Counted from the first letter of the stretch, positions 32,507 through 46,223 are shown. The stretch: 64,000 bases of DNA from Exophiala sp. HKRS030 (GCA_023897205.1 JAHWDD010000007.1:2604001-2668000); one strand, 5' to 3'. Numbers and translations are program-made. The notes: generated by a model not told the origin, from the sequence alone.

Positions 32507-34558
32507 ATGGCTACCGAGAAACGTAACTTTACAAGCCTCTCCTTCTCTTCAAAGAAGAATACAAACGGGGACCCGGGTTCAGGCACTCATACCCCTACTT
32601 CTACCAAACTCAAGAACTTCTTCCGAATCAACAGCGGCGGCAGTCAAACCTCGATAGGCTCTGACGGACTTCCTACCCCCAAGACCGAATCGAAGCCTCT
32701 TAAACAGTCAAGATTTCTTCCCGGCCTGAATAGAAACAGATCCACCACCATCGCCAGCGACGGACATCACCTAGATGATAGTATCGTTTCTCCCACCGCC
32801 CAAGCAAACCCCTATTTCGCCCATCAAGGTCCACCGGCTTTGAGGCATCATAACGAAGGCAGTGTCCCGCCTTCACCTCCAGACACGCCCAAGGTCCAAA
32901 TCAACGGAAATACACCGGATGAAAAGGTGGTGACCGCGGGCAAAGAAGAGCTGGCCCGGAAGTTGAGGCGCGTCGCTTCGGCTCCCAATGCGCAGGGACT
33001 TTTTAGTAGCAGCAAGTCCAATGGCGACCGGCCCCAAACTGCGGAATTGGGCAAAGAGCCTGTCGCGGTCGAGTCTGGAACTACACCCAAGTTGAGTATG
33101 ATGGCTCAGGAGGATGTCTCGGCGCTCGATCTTCCAAAAATAGGAGCCAAACCACCCCTTCCAGGGCAGATCCGTCAATCCATCGCCTTCCGAAGAACCT
33201 ATAGTTCCAACTCTATCAAAGTGCGAAATGTCGAGGTAGGTCCAAGCAGTTTTGACAAGATCAAGTTGATTGGCAAGGGGGATGTCGGAAAGGTTTATCT
33301 GGTGCGGGAAAAGAAGTCCAACCGTCTGTACGCCATGAAAGGTTGGTCACCCATATCGGAGCCGGTGGACTCGTGCTAACACTGTCTAGTATTGAGCAAG
33401 AAGGAGATGATCAAACGAAACAAGATCAAGCGAGCTCTGGCTGAGCAAGAAATCCTGGCTACTAGCAATCACCCTTTCATCGTCACCTTATATCACTCTT
33501 TCCAGTCGGAAGAACACCTGTACCTGTGCATGGAGTACTGCAGTGGCGGAGAGTTCTTCCGCGCTCTACAGACCCGGCCAAATAAATGTGTCGGCGAAGA
33601 GGACGCCAGATTCTATGCCGCAGAAGTGACTGCAGCCTTGGAATACCTCCACCTGATGGGGTTCATCTACAGGGATCTAAAACCTGAGAGTTAGTTGGTA
33701 CTGTGTCCCTTGGGGTTCCTTGCTGACCACTGTAGACATTCTATTGCATCAGTCCGGTCATATCATGTTGTCAGATTTCGATCTCTCAAAGCAGTCTGAT
33801 TCGGGAGGTTTGCCCACGATGATATTAGGCACTCGAAATGCGTCAAATCCAACCGGTTACCCTCTCGTGGACACCAAGTCCTGCATCGCTGACTTCCGTA
33901 CCAATTCTTTCGTCGGGACGGAAGAATATATTGCGCCCGAGGTGATCAAAGGCAATGGTCACACGAGCGCAGTCGACTGGTGGACACTCGGTATTTTGAT
34001 CTACGAAATGTTGTTTGGAACGACTCCTTTCAAAGGCAAGAATCGCAATGCCACTTTTGCCAATATTCTTCGGGATGAAGTACCGTTCCCCGATCACTCC
34101 CACCCGACACAAATCAGCAAGTACGTACATGTGGCCCATGGCTTGAATGATAATTGAACTGACATGATCCTAGTTTATGCAAATCCGTAATTCGAAAACT
34201 ATTGATCAAAGACGAAGCTAAGAGGCTGGGATCTCGAGCAGGGGCATCGGATGTGAAGAACCATCCCTTTTTCCGGCCCATGACTTGGGCCTTACTCCGG
34301 CATATGAAGCCTCCCATGATTCCACATCAAGGCCGAGCAATCGACACGTTGAATTTCAGGACGGTTAAGGACTCGGGCAGCGTCGACATTGGAGGCTCAC
34401 CCACACGACTCAAGGGCGTTCCATTGGACTCTGGGATGGCTACCCCTGGAGGCGAGATTGCAGACCCGTTCCTCGAGTTCAACAGTGTTACGTTGCATCA
34501 CGACGATGATGATATGATTATGATGCAGGATGCCGGACAAAGCAGCAATGGCCGTTGA
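32507..34558 (+). CDS. nrc2: AGC-family kinase NRC-2 (flippase-kinase Fpk1 type)
   Basis: Four exons: 32507-33341, 33390-33689, 33736-34120 and 34174-34558, giving 634 residues; all phases close. The N-terminal about 245 residues are Ser/Pro-rich and regulatory. The kinase domain begins [18 protein letters not shown]. It has the catalytic Lys in YAMK, DLKPEN (split by an intron), a DFD in place of DFG (DFDLSKQSD, normal for this subfamily) and the activation-loop end [12 protein letters not shown]. The insert before FVGTEEY and the C-terminal [13 protein letters not shown] match NRC-2/Fpk1. These kinases activate P4-ATPase lipid flippases and control polarity and, in Neurospora, conidiation. 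The C-terminus is acidic with an Asp/Met-rich stretch and without a clear hydrophobic-motif phosphosite. Confidence 0.95.
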
Positions 34559-35734
34559 ACCGAGTCACAAGCCGGCGATAGACAAGCGGAAGGGATCTAT
34601 GTTGATAGGCAATGTGCCTAGCTCGTGAATCTGGGACGGTGGCGTTCCGGATCGGCATTTTCGATTTGGAGTTTTGAGGATACTGGCAAGAAAAGGAGAG
34701 GCATCTCACGACAGCTTGGCGAGTACCATGGAGGACAGAAACATATTTGTCCTCTCCCATCAATCGACACACGTTACTCCGCTGCTTTGGCAGAGTGAGA
34801 GCTATGAGCATGCTTTGGGCGTTCAGGTGGGCAAAAGAAACACCTCCCTGTACAGAAATACAATGGAAGAAGATGCAACGGTTATTACGCTTTGTAGATC
34901 CATATCAAAGTTACCAAGTTAGTTCAGCCGCGGTCCTATATACGTACCAATGATGATAAATGATGATGCATTTGAAAAGTCGGATAAGTGACTGGTGGTG
35001 CTTGTGCCTGGCACCAAACGGGACAAGACTCTATACTCCGTGGATCTGCACATGCAATGCCCCGGGTTTCCACAGCGCGGCGGATATCCACCTCACACAA
35101 GCAATGTTGGAGTCGCATTGGGGCTTGGCAATCTGACAACCGACTTTTCAGGTCCATCGTTGAAACTTCATAATGAAGCCATCAAAGGGGCAAATTGCTT
35201 ATTATTCGTAAAGTACAAATTTGAGAAGCGGTGTGACCATAGTACTGGAGAATTTGAGACGAGCACGAGGACTAAGCAAAGGGTATGTATTGCTGATTGA
35301 AGCATCGGGGCCGCGCAAACAAGTCAGGTGAACCAGCGCCGACCAATCACGGCGAGCCTAGGATCAATATCTTCAAAGGCCAATGACAACAGTCTTTCTT
35401 TCCACGCTCATTGCAATTGCTTCGCTTTTTTGACAAACTCCCCCTTCTGGTTCCTGATTCATCTTTGTTCTCCCTTCCGCAATCGAGGCGGCTTATGACC
35501 TCTCCGTCGCCCCTCGGCTCCTTCTGAACCCCCAGGTCTCAGCTTGTTCCGTCGTCGATCTTCGCCGGGCCCGACTAGAATGGCCAGCGAGTCACACTTT
35601 CTTCCATTCATTCGTGTTCTTCGAGTTCGCTTAAGAGGCCTATCCTACCTTTGAGCCTTTCTATTTGACCCTTGCCCTCCTTTCTGTCTGGTTTGCCCTG
35701 GTCCGGAATCTTTCTTCTGGTCATTGCAACCATC
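34559..35734. other. Intergenic region
   Basis: 3' flank of the kinase gene and promoter/leader of gde1. About 35.4-35.7 kb is C/T-rich. I looked for CACGTG (the phosphate-response site) near gde1 and found none in this interval. No gene is seen. Confidence 0.45.
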
Positions 35735-38700
35735 ATGAAGTTTGGACGCAATCTCCCTCGCAACCAAGTGCCCGAGTGGGCAGCCGCCTACATCAACTAC
35801 AAAGCCCTCAAGAAATTGATAAAGGCAGCCGCCGAGACCCAGAAGCAGGATGGAAGTCTTGATCTGGCTGGTACGATCGGCTGACTGTGTGGAACCCCTG
35901 GCCAAGCTCATTGTGAATAGGATTCTTCCACACCCTTGACCGCAATCTAGAGGATGTCGACCATTTCTACAACAAGAAGTATCAAGATTTCTCCAGACGC
36001 CTTAAACTCCTCGAAGACCGATATCCCACCTCCCCACAAGCCGCCGCACTCATTGAACAAGACGAACGTGAGGATCTCCTCGCTGCTTTGCTCGAACTGC
36101 GGGGCCAACTCCGCAAACTGCAGTGGTACGGTGAGGTCAATCGGAGGGGATTCATCAAGATCACAAAGAAACTAGACAAGAGAATTCCAGAGGCCAATGC
36201 ACAAAAGAGGTATTTGCAACTCAAAGTTGATCCATCTGCCTTCGCAACAAACGCTCTACTTTCCGAAGCCTTGAACAAAATCAACGATTGGATTTCTGTG
36301 CTGGGAGAGGCGGCTTCGACCATTACTAGTGAAGATCGAGCTTCGATTTCTTCGGCTTCATTAAAGCGTACTACTTCACGGCCATCCTTAAACATATCCC
36401 CCGAGCAATTCGCCACGATCGAGGCTACCATTCGACAAGACGATGCTGAAAGCCTGGAACAACTCATCGGCTCAATCAAACCAAATCAAGAATCTGAAAT
36501 TCCCGAACATGCAGTCCAACAGTTTCTCAAAACTCTTCTTCAGCGTGCCGTTTCTGCTCGAAGCCGTAACTGCACCGCGGTGCTGCTTGGCAAAATTGTT
36601 TTTCTGGATGACCAAGATGACATCAATCGCCGGAATGTCATACATCGACTAATTGTTTCCATTGGCAGGAAGCAATCTGAGAACGACAAAGAACAAAATG
36701 CAAATTCGCTTCCAGATGCTGATTCTGAGCTCTCGAACTATATCACCCCTGCTACCCCTTCTGCCGTACCATTTAAGCGGTTGGTGCCACAAGAGAGTCA
36801 ACGCAGGAAGATACTGACCAGAGACGATCCATCTATTTCGTTCCTTGCATTTCTCCTAGATCATCTGCAACCGTCCCAATACTCCGCTCTGACAGCGAGG
36901 GATAGTACTGGTCGTACACCTTTGCATTTTGCTGCCGAGTATGGAGTCCGGGTCATGGTCGAAGTTATCATTGAACATTTGACGGCCTGGAAGTTGTTCA
37001 ACGTCAATGATGGCATTGATGGACCTTTCTGGCAGGACAACGAAGGCTGGGCGCCGTTACATTTGAGCGTCATTGGGGGTCATCCGCTCACTACTCAGGC
37101 TTTACTTGATGCTGAGCAGGCAGCTGTTCCAGGATTTTCGAAGTCCGTCGTTCGCCGAAACGCTCACAAGTCTTCTGCCGTCTTGGCACTTGCTACGAAA
37201 GCCAACTTTGTTGACATCGTGAGGTTGCTGGTGCAAGCCGGAGTAGACATCAATTACCAAGATGAGCAAGGTGATACCGCCCTCCATGTTGGGGCAAGGT
37301 TTGGACATCTGGACTGCGTCAAGCTACTTCTAGCCGGTTCCGACATTCAGAAGATCAACACCGAGCTTGGTGAAAAAACCTATGGTTGGACACCACTGTT
37401 CATTGCCTGTGTTGATGGACATCTGCAGGTTGTCGAAGCGTTAATCGAAGCTGGTGCTGATCTCGACAGACTTGATTCTTCCGGCTGGACCGCCAAGGAG
37501 CATGCAGCACTCCGTGGCCATGTAGATATCGCAAAACTGCTTTCAGACATTCTTCATGATACGGATTCTGACGGTGCGGCATCTGACTCGATAGTATCCA
37601 CCTCCCCTCCAGTCTCCTCCAGCCTTTCAGAAAGAAAATCTAATGCAATTGGTGGCACGAGCGGCTCGGTCAAAATGAGTGAGCCTGTGAAAGCATTCGG
37701 ACATCGATATCTGACCGACAAGAGTATGATTTTGGTCAGTCTAGGCTCTATGGACACCCGGAAAGCCATTAAACCTGTCAACCTGGATCGCATCCCTCTG
37801 ACGAATGCTCATTCCACGCAGCTTGATACTGCACTTTCAATTGTCGTCTCTGCCAAGTCGGCTGATGGTGAAGCCGAGGTGATCGATCTCCCTGTCCACG
37901 ATAATATCTCGACAGAGCCGATCGTGTTTCATTCAAGCGACCCAAGGAATGTAAAAATACTTTTTGACCTTGTTCCCACCTATGCCGGGTCGAAAGAGCG
38001 TATCGTTGGTCGGGGTGTTGCACTTTTGTCTAGCATCAAGTCAAACATTGGATCTAGACGAATGCCCCTACAAGGCGACGTCACAGTACCGATCATATCT
38101 GCGACAGACCTCGAGGTCATCGGGTCTGTCACCTTCAACTTTTTGGTCATTACTCCGTTTCACCATCCCAAGATGTCTATCACAGAAAATCAGACCTATT
38201 GGAAAAGTATGTCTTCCACCATGGTCATCGGACATAGAGGATTAGGCAAAAATTTGGCCGCTGGCCGCCGTTCTTTGCAACTCGGTGAAAATACCATTCA
38301 ATCGTTCATCGCAGCTGCTAACCTGGGCGCATCCTACGTTGAATTTGACGTGCAGCTGACAAAAGACCATGTTCCTGTCATCTATCATGACTTCCTGGTT
38401 AGTGAGACAGGTATCGACGCTCCTGTGCATACCTTGACTCTTGAGCAATTCTTGCACGTAAACGAATTGAGAACCCCGCGGCAATCGAGACCAGCATCGC
38501 CAATTCCTTTCGAAAAGACAAGGGTCAGCAACTTGAAAACCGGCGAACCTCGAGTTGGCCGTCTTCGATCGATGTCTGTTGGTGGTGGTGATAGCGACGT
38601 AGTCGACATGGAAGAACGCATGAAACACACGCGAGATTTCAAGAAGAAAGGATTCAAAGGCAACAGTCGGGGAAACCACATTCAAGCACCTTTCGCAACA

Positions 38701-39576
38701 TTGGAGGAGATGTTCAAAAAGTTACCTCAGAATGTGGGCTTCAACATTGAGATGAAGTATCCCATGCTCTCTGAAAGTGAAGAGGAAGAAATGGACACGT
38801 ACGCTGTCGAACTCAATTCTTTTGTCGACACCGTCTTGACCAAGGTCTATGACTTGGGCGAATCCAGGAATATCATCTTTTCTTCATTCAACCCAGACAT
38901 CTGCTTGTTGCTGTCATTCAAGCAGCCTAGTATACCTGTCTTGTTCCTGACGGACGCAGGTATTGCCCCGGTTGGAGATATACGAGCAACTAGTCTACAA
39001 GAGGCAATTCGATTCGCTAGTCGTTGGAATCTGCTCGGTGTTGTCAGTGCAGCAGAGCCGCTCGTGTATGCCCCTAGACTGGTGAGGGTGGTCAAAGAAT
39101 CAGGCTTGGTTTGCGTCAGTTACGGCACACTAAACAATGATTCATCCAAAGTCAAGTTACAGGTGAAGCAAGGCATTGATGCAGTCATCGTCGACTCTGT
39201 TCTCGCCATACGCAGAGGTTTGACAGGTGAGGACAAATTCATCAGTGGTGGTAAATCATCCACAGGCCTATCAGTGCCCAATTCTCTTGCAGCTGCGGCA
39301 GCTAACGGAAGTCTCGCACGAAAGCTGACCGGCAGTACCGAAAGTCTTGATATCCCCACCATGACAAAAACCCTAGAACCCGAAGAAGTGAGCGGTTCCG
39401 TGGGTAGTAACCTCTCAGAAAGCGGTAGTATCATTTCTGGCGACAGCATCGAAACTGGTTCTGAAGTGAAGGTGGACGCAGAAACGCCAGACAGTGTTCA
39501 ACTGTCAGATGCGGCCAAACAAGCCAAGGTTGAGATCAAAACAGCGCCTCCCTTTCAGGTGACCCGTTCTCAATGA
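35735..39576 (+). CDS. gde1: SPX-ankyrin-GDPD glycerophosphodiesterase Gde1
   Basis: Exon 1 is 35735-35870 and exon 2 35921-39576, giving 1263 residues. The SPX domain (about 1-150) starts MKFGRNLPRNQVPEWAAAY with the lysine surface NYKALKKLIK that reads inositol pyrophosphates. Ankyrin repeats follow (about 370-590: GRTPLHFAAEYG, GWAPLHLSVIGGH, DTALHVGARFGH, GWTPLFIACVDGH). The GDPD domain (about 815-1135) keeps its catalytic set: HRGLGKN, GENTIQSF, VEFDVQLTKD and VIYHDF. It hydrolyses glycerophosphocholine and similar diesters, releasing glycerol-3-phosphate. The intact active site separates it from Pho81/NUC-2, which share this layout. The C-terminal about 100 residues are Ser-rich and disordered. 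The gene converges with the PRMT5 gene. Confidence 0.95.
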
Positions 39577-40662
39577 AACATTCATTGATTTCAGAACCTA
39601 GGGAATCATATTTACTCATGCGAGCAAAATATACTGTTCAGTCAGTTAGTCACTTGGAGTTTTTCGAAGATCGGCAATAGAATCGATGAAGTTGGCGAAA
39701 AGGAGCAATTTGAAATTACAGCAACGGTCACATAGTTCCAGAGCTAGTGCAGCTTCGACGGATCTATCTTATGAGTTACAACAACAATCTAACAGCATGC
39801 TCTGCTTCTTAAGATAGAATCGTAGAGACTAGACATGAGGTATTGGGAAGCTGAAGAAGGAGAGTGGCGAAGCCATGGTGTTCTTGGAGTTGACCCGCGC
39901 AAACGGAAGTGAATAGACAGGGAAGCAAGACATTTAGGAAACTGACCATCAGCTGATGATATTGTTGTTGAGAGATATCACGGCACATCTCTTAGGACAG
40001 GACGGACAGGACTTTCTTTTGCATCTCCACTCATTTGTGCTGGCTTGGTAAGTCTTTTTGGTCTGGAACTTGGATTGGCAAAGGGAAGTGGGAAAATGGC
40101 TCAGGGAAAACTAAGCACGTAGCTTTTCAAATAGCTCATTAGGCTTTTGACCAAACCCTCGCAAAGCAACGGCAGTGCACTCGGTGCTCTTACACTTACC
40201 ATCTTATGTGATCCAAGTAAGTTCATAGTCGATCCTAACCCTCACAGCCACCCGCCCACGGATCCCTCTGAACGCTTCCACCGACTTCTCCGTCCTGCAC
40301 ACCAGGCCGTGGAAAACACAATGCCATGTCAAAACTTCCATCCCTGCCTCATCACAGTCCATATTCCATATTCCATATTCAACATCCTGGATTCTCTGAC
40401 GCTCTGGTAGTCTTTTCAACCGAAACCTCCTTCGATCTGCTCGATGGACGGAGTAGTCGATGATGCTCCGACTGAGTTCGAGACGGGGTGGTCCATTCAA
40501 TTTTCCCTTTTTTCCAGGCCCCTCCTCCCCCATCACTCCCCTCTTACTGCGTGCATTAACGGGTCCCTCTGATCAACCGAGGGGATAACATCGTCAGCCA
40601 GATCAATATGAATACCTCTTGTTATAACACAGAACTTTTTATTGTCTTCTCTTTTCCCGGTC
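39577..40662. other. Convergent intergenic region, 1.1 kb
   Basis: This lies between gde1 and PRMT5, which converge. Only short ORFs without domains are present. Confidence 0.5.
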
Positions 40663-43633
40663 TCACATCAAACAGGCGTCCTTCTCGCTGGAATGGATCT
40701 CCGTCCCGCCGACGCGGACTTTTCTCCTCATACTCACATTGCCTGCCGGTGACGAGGTCGATGTCGATGTCGATGTCCCCAGACCGGGTACGGCTACGGG
40801 TCCGGGTGAGGGTAGATACAGATAGACGTCGACCAGCCACTCGTACCAGACGCGTCGGTCGTCCGTGCGCCGCCACATGGTTACGGCGAGTTCGGCATTA
40901 TCGGGCACAGAGAGCGGTGTCTGTTCAACAACCCCAATCAATGAGGTCGAAATGGTTAGCTTGGCATATTTGGTTTTTTTTGGACAAAAAATCACACGAG
41001 GGAGATAAAGCCGTGTGTGTCTGTGGCTCGGGGTTTGAATGGAGTAGGTGGATGGGGAGAAACATTGAGAGATGAATGTCCTTCTTGCTTACCTTTAGCG
41101 GGAAATATATTGGGAACCAACTGATCATGCCCTCGCTCTTGGCGTCCATGGTGTTCGGGTTCGTGGACAGCTCGACACCCTTGTATAGCACGGTTTCAAA
41201 GTATCCCGCTAGGCCGTGGCATGTGCCCCGGTTCGGGATGGGGAAGTGCAATGTGCTGGAGCGTGCGTTGTGGGCGTTTGTCGGCGAGGGTGTGATGTGG
41301 ATTGTTGATTGTGAGCTTGACGCCAGGGATGGGATAGTGGATGATGATGATGAGCTAGGGGTGGGAAGCGCTGGGTTTGGGTGTTGGAAGGACCATGTTG
41401 TTCCTATGATGGGCGTCACTGTGGGTGAAGTCTTGGCCGGGGGTAGTGATATGGGTGGGCTCGAGGGGCCTGAGGGTGGGAAGTGGTGATTGTGCACTTG
41501 TGAGTAGAGTGGCGAGATGGGTGTAGTAGGGGACAGGGGCTGGGATGGTGGCGGCGAGGGATTCGTGTCGGGAGTCATGGTCGTAGTCGTGCTTAAGAAG
41601 TCGATTGCGTTCAGCATCACTACATATGGGATCTCGGCTGCGTGAGGCGTCGTGCTGGTCAGGCCGTGCGTGATGTCGCCGTGCAGTTTGGGTGCGCCAA
41701 TAGGTGTAATATGCGCCGTGTACGAAGATGGAATGCTGATCCCGTGGACTGGGTTGAGCAGGTGTTGCACCCCGTCCAGACATTCGGGGCTGAGTTCGTT
41801 GTCGGCGAATGAGCCAAGAAGCTCTGAGATCAAAATGTCGATCTTGTACGGTATAGGCTGTGATACTTCTGCACTGGTTGCGATCAGATCGGATGGGTCG
41901 TGAGAGGCTAAAGGATGGGTTCTGGTGTCCTCGTCCGACTCATCTGGCGAGATGGCTTCGTCGGTGTTGTAGATGCGTTTTGGAGGTTCGCTGTTCGCGG
42001 ATCGGGTCGGGCCTCGCCATGTTCGCATATCCGATTTGACCAGATTGACACGGTGGTTCCATGTTGTTTCGTTGTGTCTTTGTAGAAGGACAAACGCGTT
42101 AGGGTTCTTCTCCAGTGCCCACATGTCGATGTCAACCTCGACGTCCTCGCTAGCTTTCAATGCTCGAGTCACGAGCGGCCCACGTCCAGCGCCTACCACT
42201 GCCACCACGACTCTGCCGTCTGGGTTTGATGTCGGCTTGCCTTGTTCGATCCAGTCGTGTAGAGCTCGGGCAATTGCACGTTCGTACCAGGCGTATTTGA
42301 TGGGGTCCTTCTCAAACACTTCATACGTTATGCTCTCAAGATTGACGGTCAACGGTTGAAGAGGCGCTTGTAGATAATCCTGGTATCCAGCACCAAAGCG
42401 GTCCAGGTCCGATAAGGGCGTCTGTTTTGTCTGGAGATTTCGCATGTATGAGAGGTGTGGCGTTGGATCCTTCAGACGAGGAGCTTCGGCAGCCTCTGCG
42501 AGCGATGGAAAGGCTGTTGAGGATGGTGGCATGCTATTTAAGATGGTTTCGGAAGTAGTAGGTACGGGTCCAACATTGCAAAGGAGGAACCACGGCACTG
42601 TGCGGAGACGACAGAATCGATTGATAAGTGCTTGATGGGAACGGGAGAGTACAGGATAGCCCTTTGCATTTTTGGTGAATATGCCACTATCAAGTGTCAG
42701 GAGTCGGACGGGTTCTGAATACCATCTTGATTGAATTGACACTGGCGGAATAAGTTTCGGCAACGTTAAGGCTTGGAAGAAGTTAGTGTCAGGCATCTCG
42801 TTACGAACGAGGTTTGAATGTGAAGAGTATTCGGATCGAGACTGGTTGCTGAGAATGACTTTATGATGCTTACCTACGCATAATCTGGATGGATATTTAC
42901 ATATCGATCTAATCATGTCCCATGCTTCCCAAGTCCCGAATAGATCAAGCTTCCTCTCCTGATTGGATTCTTCGAACTGGAATTGCTGACGAGCAAAAGG
43001 AGCCAAGTCTCCCATGGAATCGTATTGATCCTCCGAGTGATCAATCATTGGGAACCATATATACAGCTGCATGTACGGTGCATTTGCGAGAGCATCTGTA
43101 ATGGCTCGAGCAAATCGAGCAATCCCGCTGTCCGAGGCCCCATGACCACGTAATCGAGGAGCTGTAATAACGGCATATGTAATGCCACAGAATGCCGCAT
43201 AGGCGAGCTCAAGCTTTAGAATCTGCCGAGAAACATCGGCGATAATAGGATCTGGAGAACTGACATCTATCCAGACACTAGTAAGGCCGATGATTTGAGT
43301 GATGGACTCGTCTGGGGTTAGTGGAGTGTCTGCTGGAGTGAGTTCGGGGACAACGACGGGCGAGGCGTTCTTGGTTCTGGTGACATCCTCATCTGACGTG
43401 TTTGACTGTTGCGAGAGCGCTGTTGACAATATAGACAAGATTTTCGAGTGGAAATGTGGAGTCGTTATAGGACTCGTTAGCATATCATACTACAATGAAT
43501 CAGTAACAGGTTCGGAGAAAATGACGGGAGGCTTCACATTTGCATCGTGGGCGTCCTGCACCATCTGTGGAGAGATTGGCAGAGGACGCTTCGGGTCATG
43601 ATGACCAATTATGAATCGAGGGGTTGACTCCAT
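40663..43633 (-). CDS. skb1: Type II protein arginine methyltransferase PRMT5/Skb1
   Basis: Three exons: 43538-43633, 41093-43489 and 40663-40920, giving 916 residues; all junctions are phase 0 and GT-AG. PRMT5 makes symmetric dimethylarginine on Sm proteins and histones; in yeasts the orthologue (Skb1/Hsl7) also acts in cell-cycle control. Visible features are the TIM-barrel-like N-terminal half, YEVFEKDPIKY, the AdoMet-binding GAGRGPLVTRAL (about residue 462), the double-E loop SELLGSFADNELSPECLDG (about 584) and the C-terminal MWRRTDDRRVWYEW. A Ser/Pro/Thr-rich insert of roughly 100 residues (about 41330-41600) interrupts the beta-barrel between STTTTMTPD and TLHFPIP, and a low-complexity tail follows WYEW. 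It is divergent from uS5m. Confidence 0.95.
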
Positions 43634-44150
43634 TGAGACGGGGTATCTTTGTATTGCTCGAGGAGTTGAGATTGCGCTACCAAGACAGTTCAGCCTTGCA
43701 GAAATTCATTGTGTGAAAGAGGGGACTCTGTGAAAATATAGGTCACGAGTTGGTCATGGATGTCCAAAAATGTAAGATGAGCTTCCGAATCTATGCCTCA
43801 TTCAATTTGAACACAATATCGATGCACAATATGGCTTGACAAACTCATGCTCGAGTTTTGACTTGTGAGGAATTTGAACCTCGACAAAGATATTGAGATG
43901 CCCAAAAGACGTTAGCGTCACTTCCAAGTGCCAAGATCGTACTATACTTTTTACGGAGCAAAGTAGTCTTCTGTAGCCAATCGGAGGAGCAAGACTACAA
44001 TTCGCAGTTGTTGCTGTCGTTCAACTTGTCCCGTCGAGATCTCCAAGGAACTTTTTGCTTCAGTTCCGACCAGCTCGTCCAGCGAGTCACGCCATCAACT
44101 CCCTCCCTTCTCCTTCTCTTCGGTGTCTTAGAGGTCTTGTTGCAGACACA
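43634..44150. promoter_or_regulatory. Divergent promoter skb1/mrps5
   Basis: A short non-coding interval between two divergent genes. No specific site is recognised. A frame open from 44055 lacks an ATG before 44151. Confidence 0.4.
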
Positions 44151-45504
44151 ATGAGTGTCGCGCGGACCTCCGAGTGCCTATTATGCTCTTTTACTAGAAG
44201 TTCGAGAGTGGTTCGTCCAACTCAATCCTCCCGTCGCCAATTCAACTCTTCTTCAATTCAACAAAATCGAAAACCACGATTCCCCAGTGTCAAAGCTCCA
44301 GAATCAAAGACATCTCAACATCCTTTATCCTACCTCAACCAACGAGCTGAACAGTTCTTCTCCGAAGATGGCTCCCTACCACAAAACTACTCTCCTGAGC
44401 AACGCGCTGCCATCGAGGCTGCGAAGAAGTTCGACACGCTGAAACACTTGAAAACCTACCGTGGTGGCATGCGAACAGGGCCTTATAAATTGAATTACTT
44501 CGATGATCTGACAAAAATCGACCCAGTCATTGACAAGGCTGTCCGTCAACCTATGACCAACATCGATGATAACCAGAGGCTGAAAACAGAGGACGATTTC
44601 GCCGAAGATTTCATTGAGCAAGCTATGAAGGAATATCCTATGGAGACACATCGAGACGAAGACGGTAATGAATACCTCGATTCTGTCATTCCCGACAATG
44701 AATGGGAGAATTTCGATAGGAATATCCGCCTGACGAAAGGTCGAATTGAGGCCGAACTGCAAGCACCTTCAGCCCTTGCACCAGATCTTCCCATGTTGAA
44801 CCCTCCCAAAAAGAAGCAAGCATCTGGCAAAGGCAGACGACGTGATGATGCCGAAGAAGAAGAGCAGCAACAGAACCGATCGCAAGAAACACTGTCGCCT
44901 GCTTTAATCACATTGATGCAGATGACAGGATATAGTAAGAAAGAAATCGCTCAAATTCGAGTCAAAGCTCTTGTTCGACATGGTGTCTCGAACCAAACTC
45001 GGCTTGGAAAGATTCATCGCTCATATGTACTCTCCGTGGCTGGTAATGGGAATGGTATGGTCGGTATCGGTGAAGGCAAATCTTCAGAAGCTTCAGACGC
45101 ATTGATGCAAAGTCAATATCGTGCTATCAGAAGCATGCAGCCTATATTGCGCTATGAAGATCGCACTATCTTTGGCGAAGTCAAGGCCAAAGTTTCCGCA
45201 ACTGAACTTGAGCTCTATCCAAGAGCTCCAGGTATGTCATGACCTAGCCTTGCATTGATTTTCGCGAGCTAACATAATTACTATAGGATTTGGACTTCGT
45301 TGCCAGCAGTACATCTGGCACATTTGCAAATGTGCTGGTATTGCCGATCTCGCAGCTAAGGTCCATCGTGCCAGAAACCCCATGAACATAGTCAAGGCAA
45401 CTGTCAAAGCTTTGCTAAGTCAGAAGCATCCAGAAGACATCGCTCGTGGTAGAGGGAAGAAGCTGGTAGATGTTCGAAAAGTGTACTATGCAGGTCGCAC
45501 ATAG
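44151..45504 (+). CDS. mrps5: Mitochondrial small-subunit ribosomal protein uS5m
   Basis: Two exons, 44151-45231 and 45287-45504, encode 432 residues. The S5 core is in the C-terminal half. It has the dsRBD-like part (RSYVLSVAGNGNGMVGIGEG, then KSSEASDALMQSQYRAIRSM) and the S5 C-terminal fold, whose end is in exon 2 (GLRCQQYIWHICKCAGIADL, then NPMNIVKATVKAL). The N-terminal about 250 residues are the fungal mitochondrial extension, with a basic presequence (RSSRVVRPTQSSRRQF) and an Arg/Asp/Gln-rich linker. It belongs to the body of the 37S subunit near the mRNA channel. The phase-1 intron ends ACTATAG. Start ATG 44151 is the first ATG in frame; the frame upstream has only a TTG. Confidence 0.95.
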
Positions 45505-45751
45505 AATTGTACAATATGTATCGTGAATCGCTTCTGAGAGTGGCCATGTCCTCTTTTGAGATCCGTGAGAAATATCATGAGATGATTGGGGCGCCTAGCG
45601 GTAGCCCTTTTCTTCGTCCCTTTTCCTCACATAGCATATTGACAGTGAAACTGTTCCTTTCAGATTTGCCATCAAAATTTCCATCCATCAAATCTGCGCC
45701 AATTCGATTCATTAGGTCAAACGGATTGACATGTTGTTTGAGTCGACATCG

Positions 45752-46223
45752 TCAACCTTCAGGATATCCACCATTGTCGTCGCCCGTAAACGCACTGCCG
45801 TCGTCGCCTTCCAATTGCCCTTGCTGCAACACAATGCTATACACACTAGCCTTCATCAATGTGTAAACACTAGCCACTTTGCGCTCTAGAAGGCGCAGCC
45901 CTTCTGCAATCTCAAGTGTCATCGGCCCGCCTGACAGTGTAGTCAATGTCGCTGCTAGCTATAGCGGTAGCCATGCATCATGTTAGTCGCTGTGGACATG
46001 GAGCACTGACATTATCGGATATCGCAATGGACGGAATTAAAGGGGAGGCAAGGCTACAGGAAAAGGTTTTCATAGTCAGCGAACTCACCTCATTCATATT
46101 CTTGAGTAACCTCTCATATTCATCAAGGACTTCTTGCTCTAATGGTGATACCCCGGAAGAGGCTTGTCCTGTGAGATTGAGCAGCGGGTTCCGCGAGTCG
46201 TTGTAGATTGTGCTTTCTTCCAT
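45752..46223 (-). CDS. dad3: DASH complex subunit Dad3
   Basis: Two exons, 46089-46223 and 45752-45958, give 113 residues with a phase-0 intron (GTGAGT...CTATAG). The Dad3 signature is clear: SPLEQEVLDEYERLLKNMNE, then LEIAEGLRLLERKVASVYTL and MKASVYSIVLQQ. The DASH/Dam1 ring couples kinetochores to microtubule ends in fungi. The C-terminal about 25 residues are Gly/Asp-rich and probably flexible. It is convergent with uS5m (247 bases apart) and divergent from the acyl-CoA synthetase gene. Confidence 0.95.
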
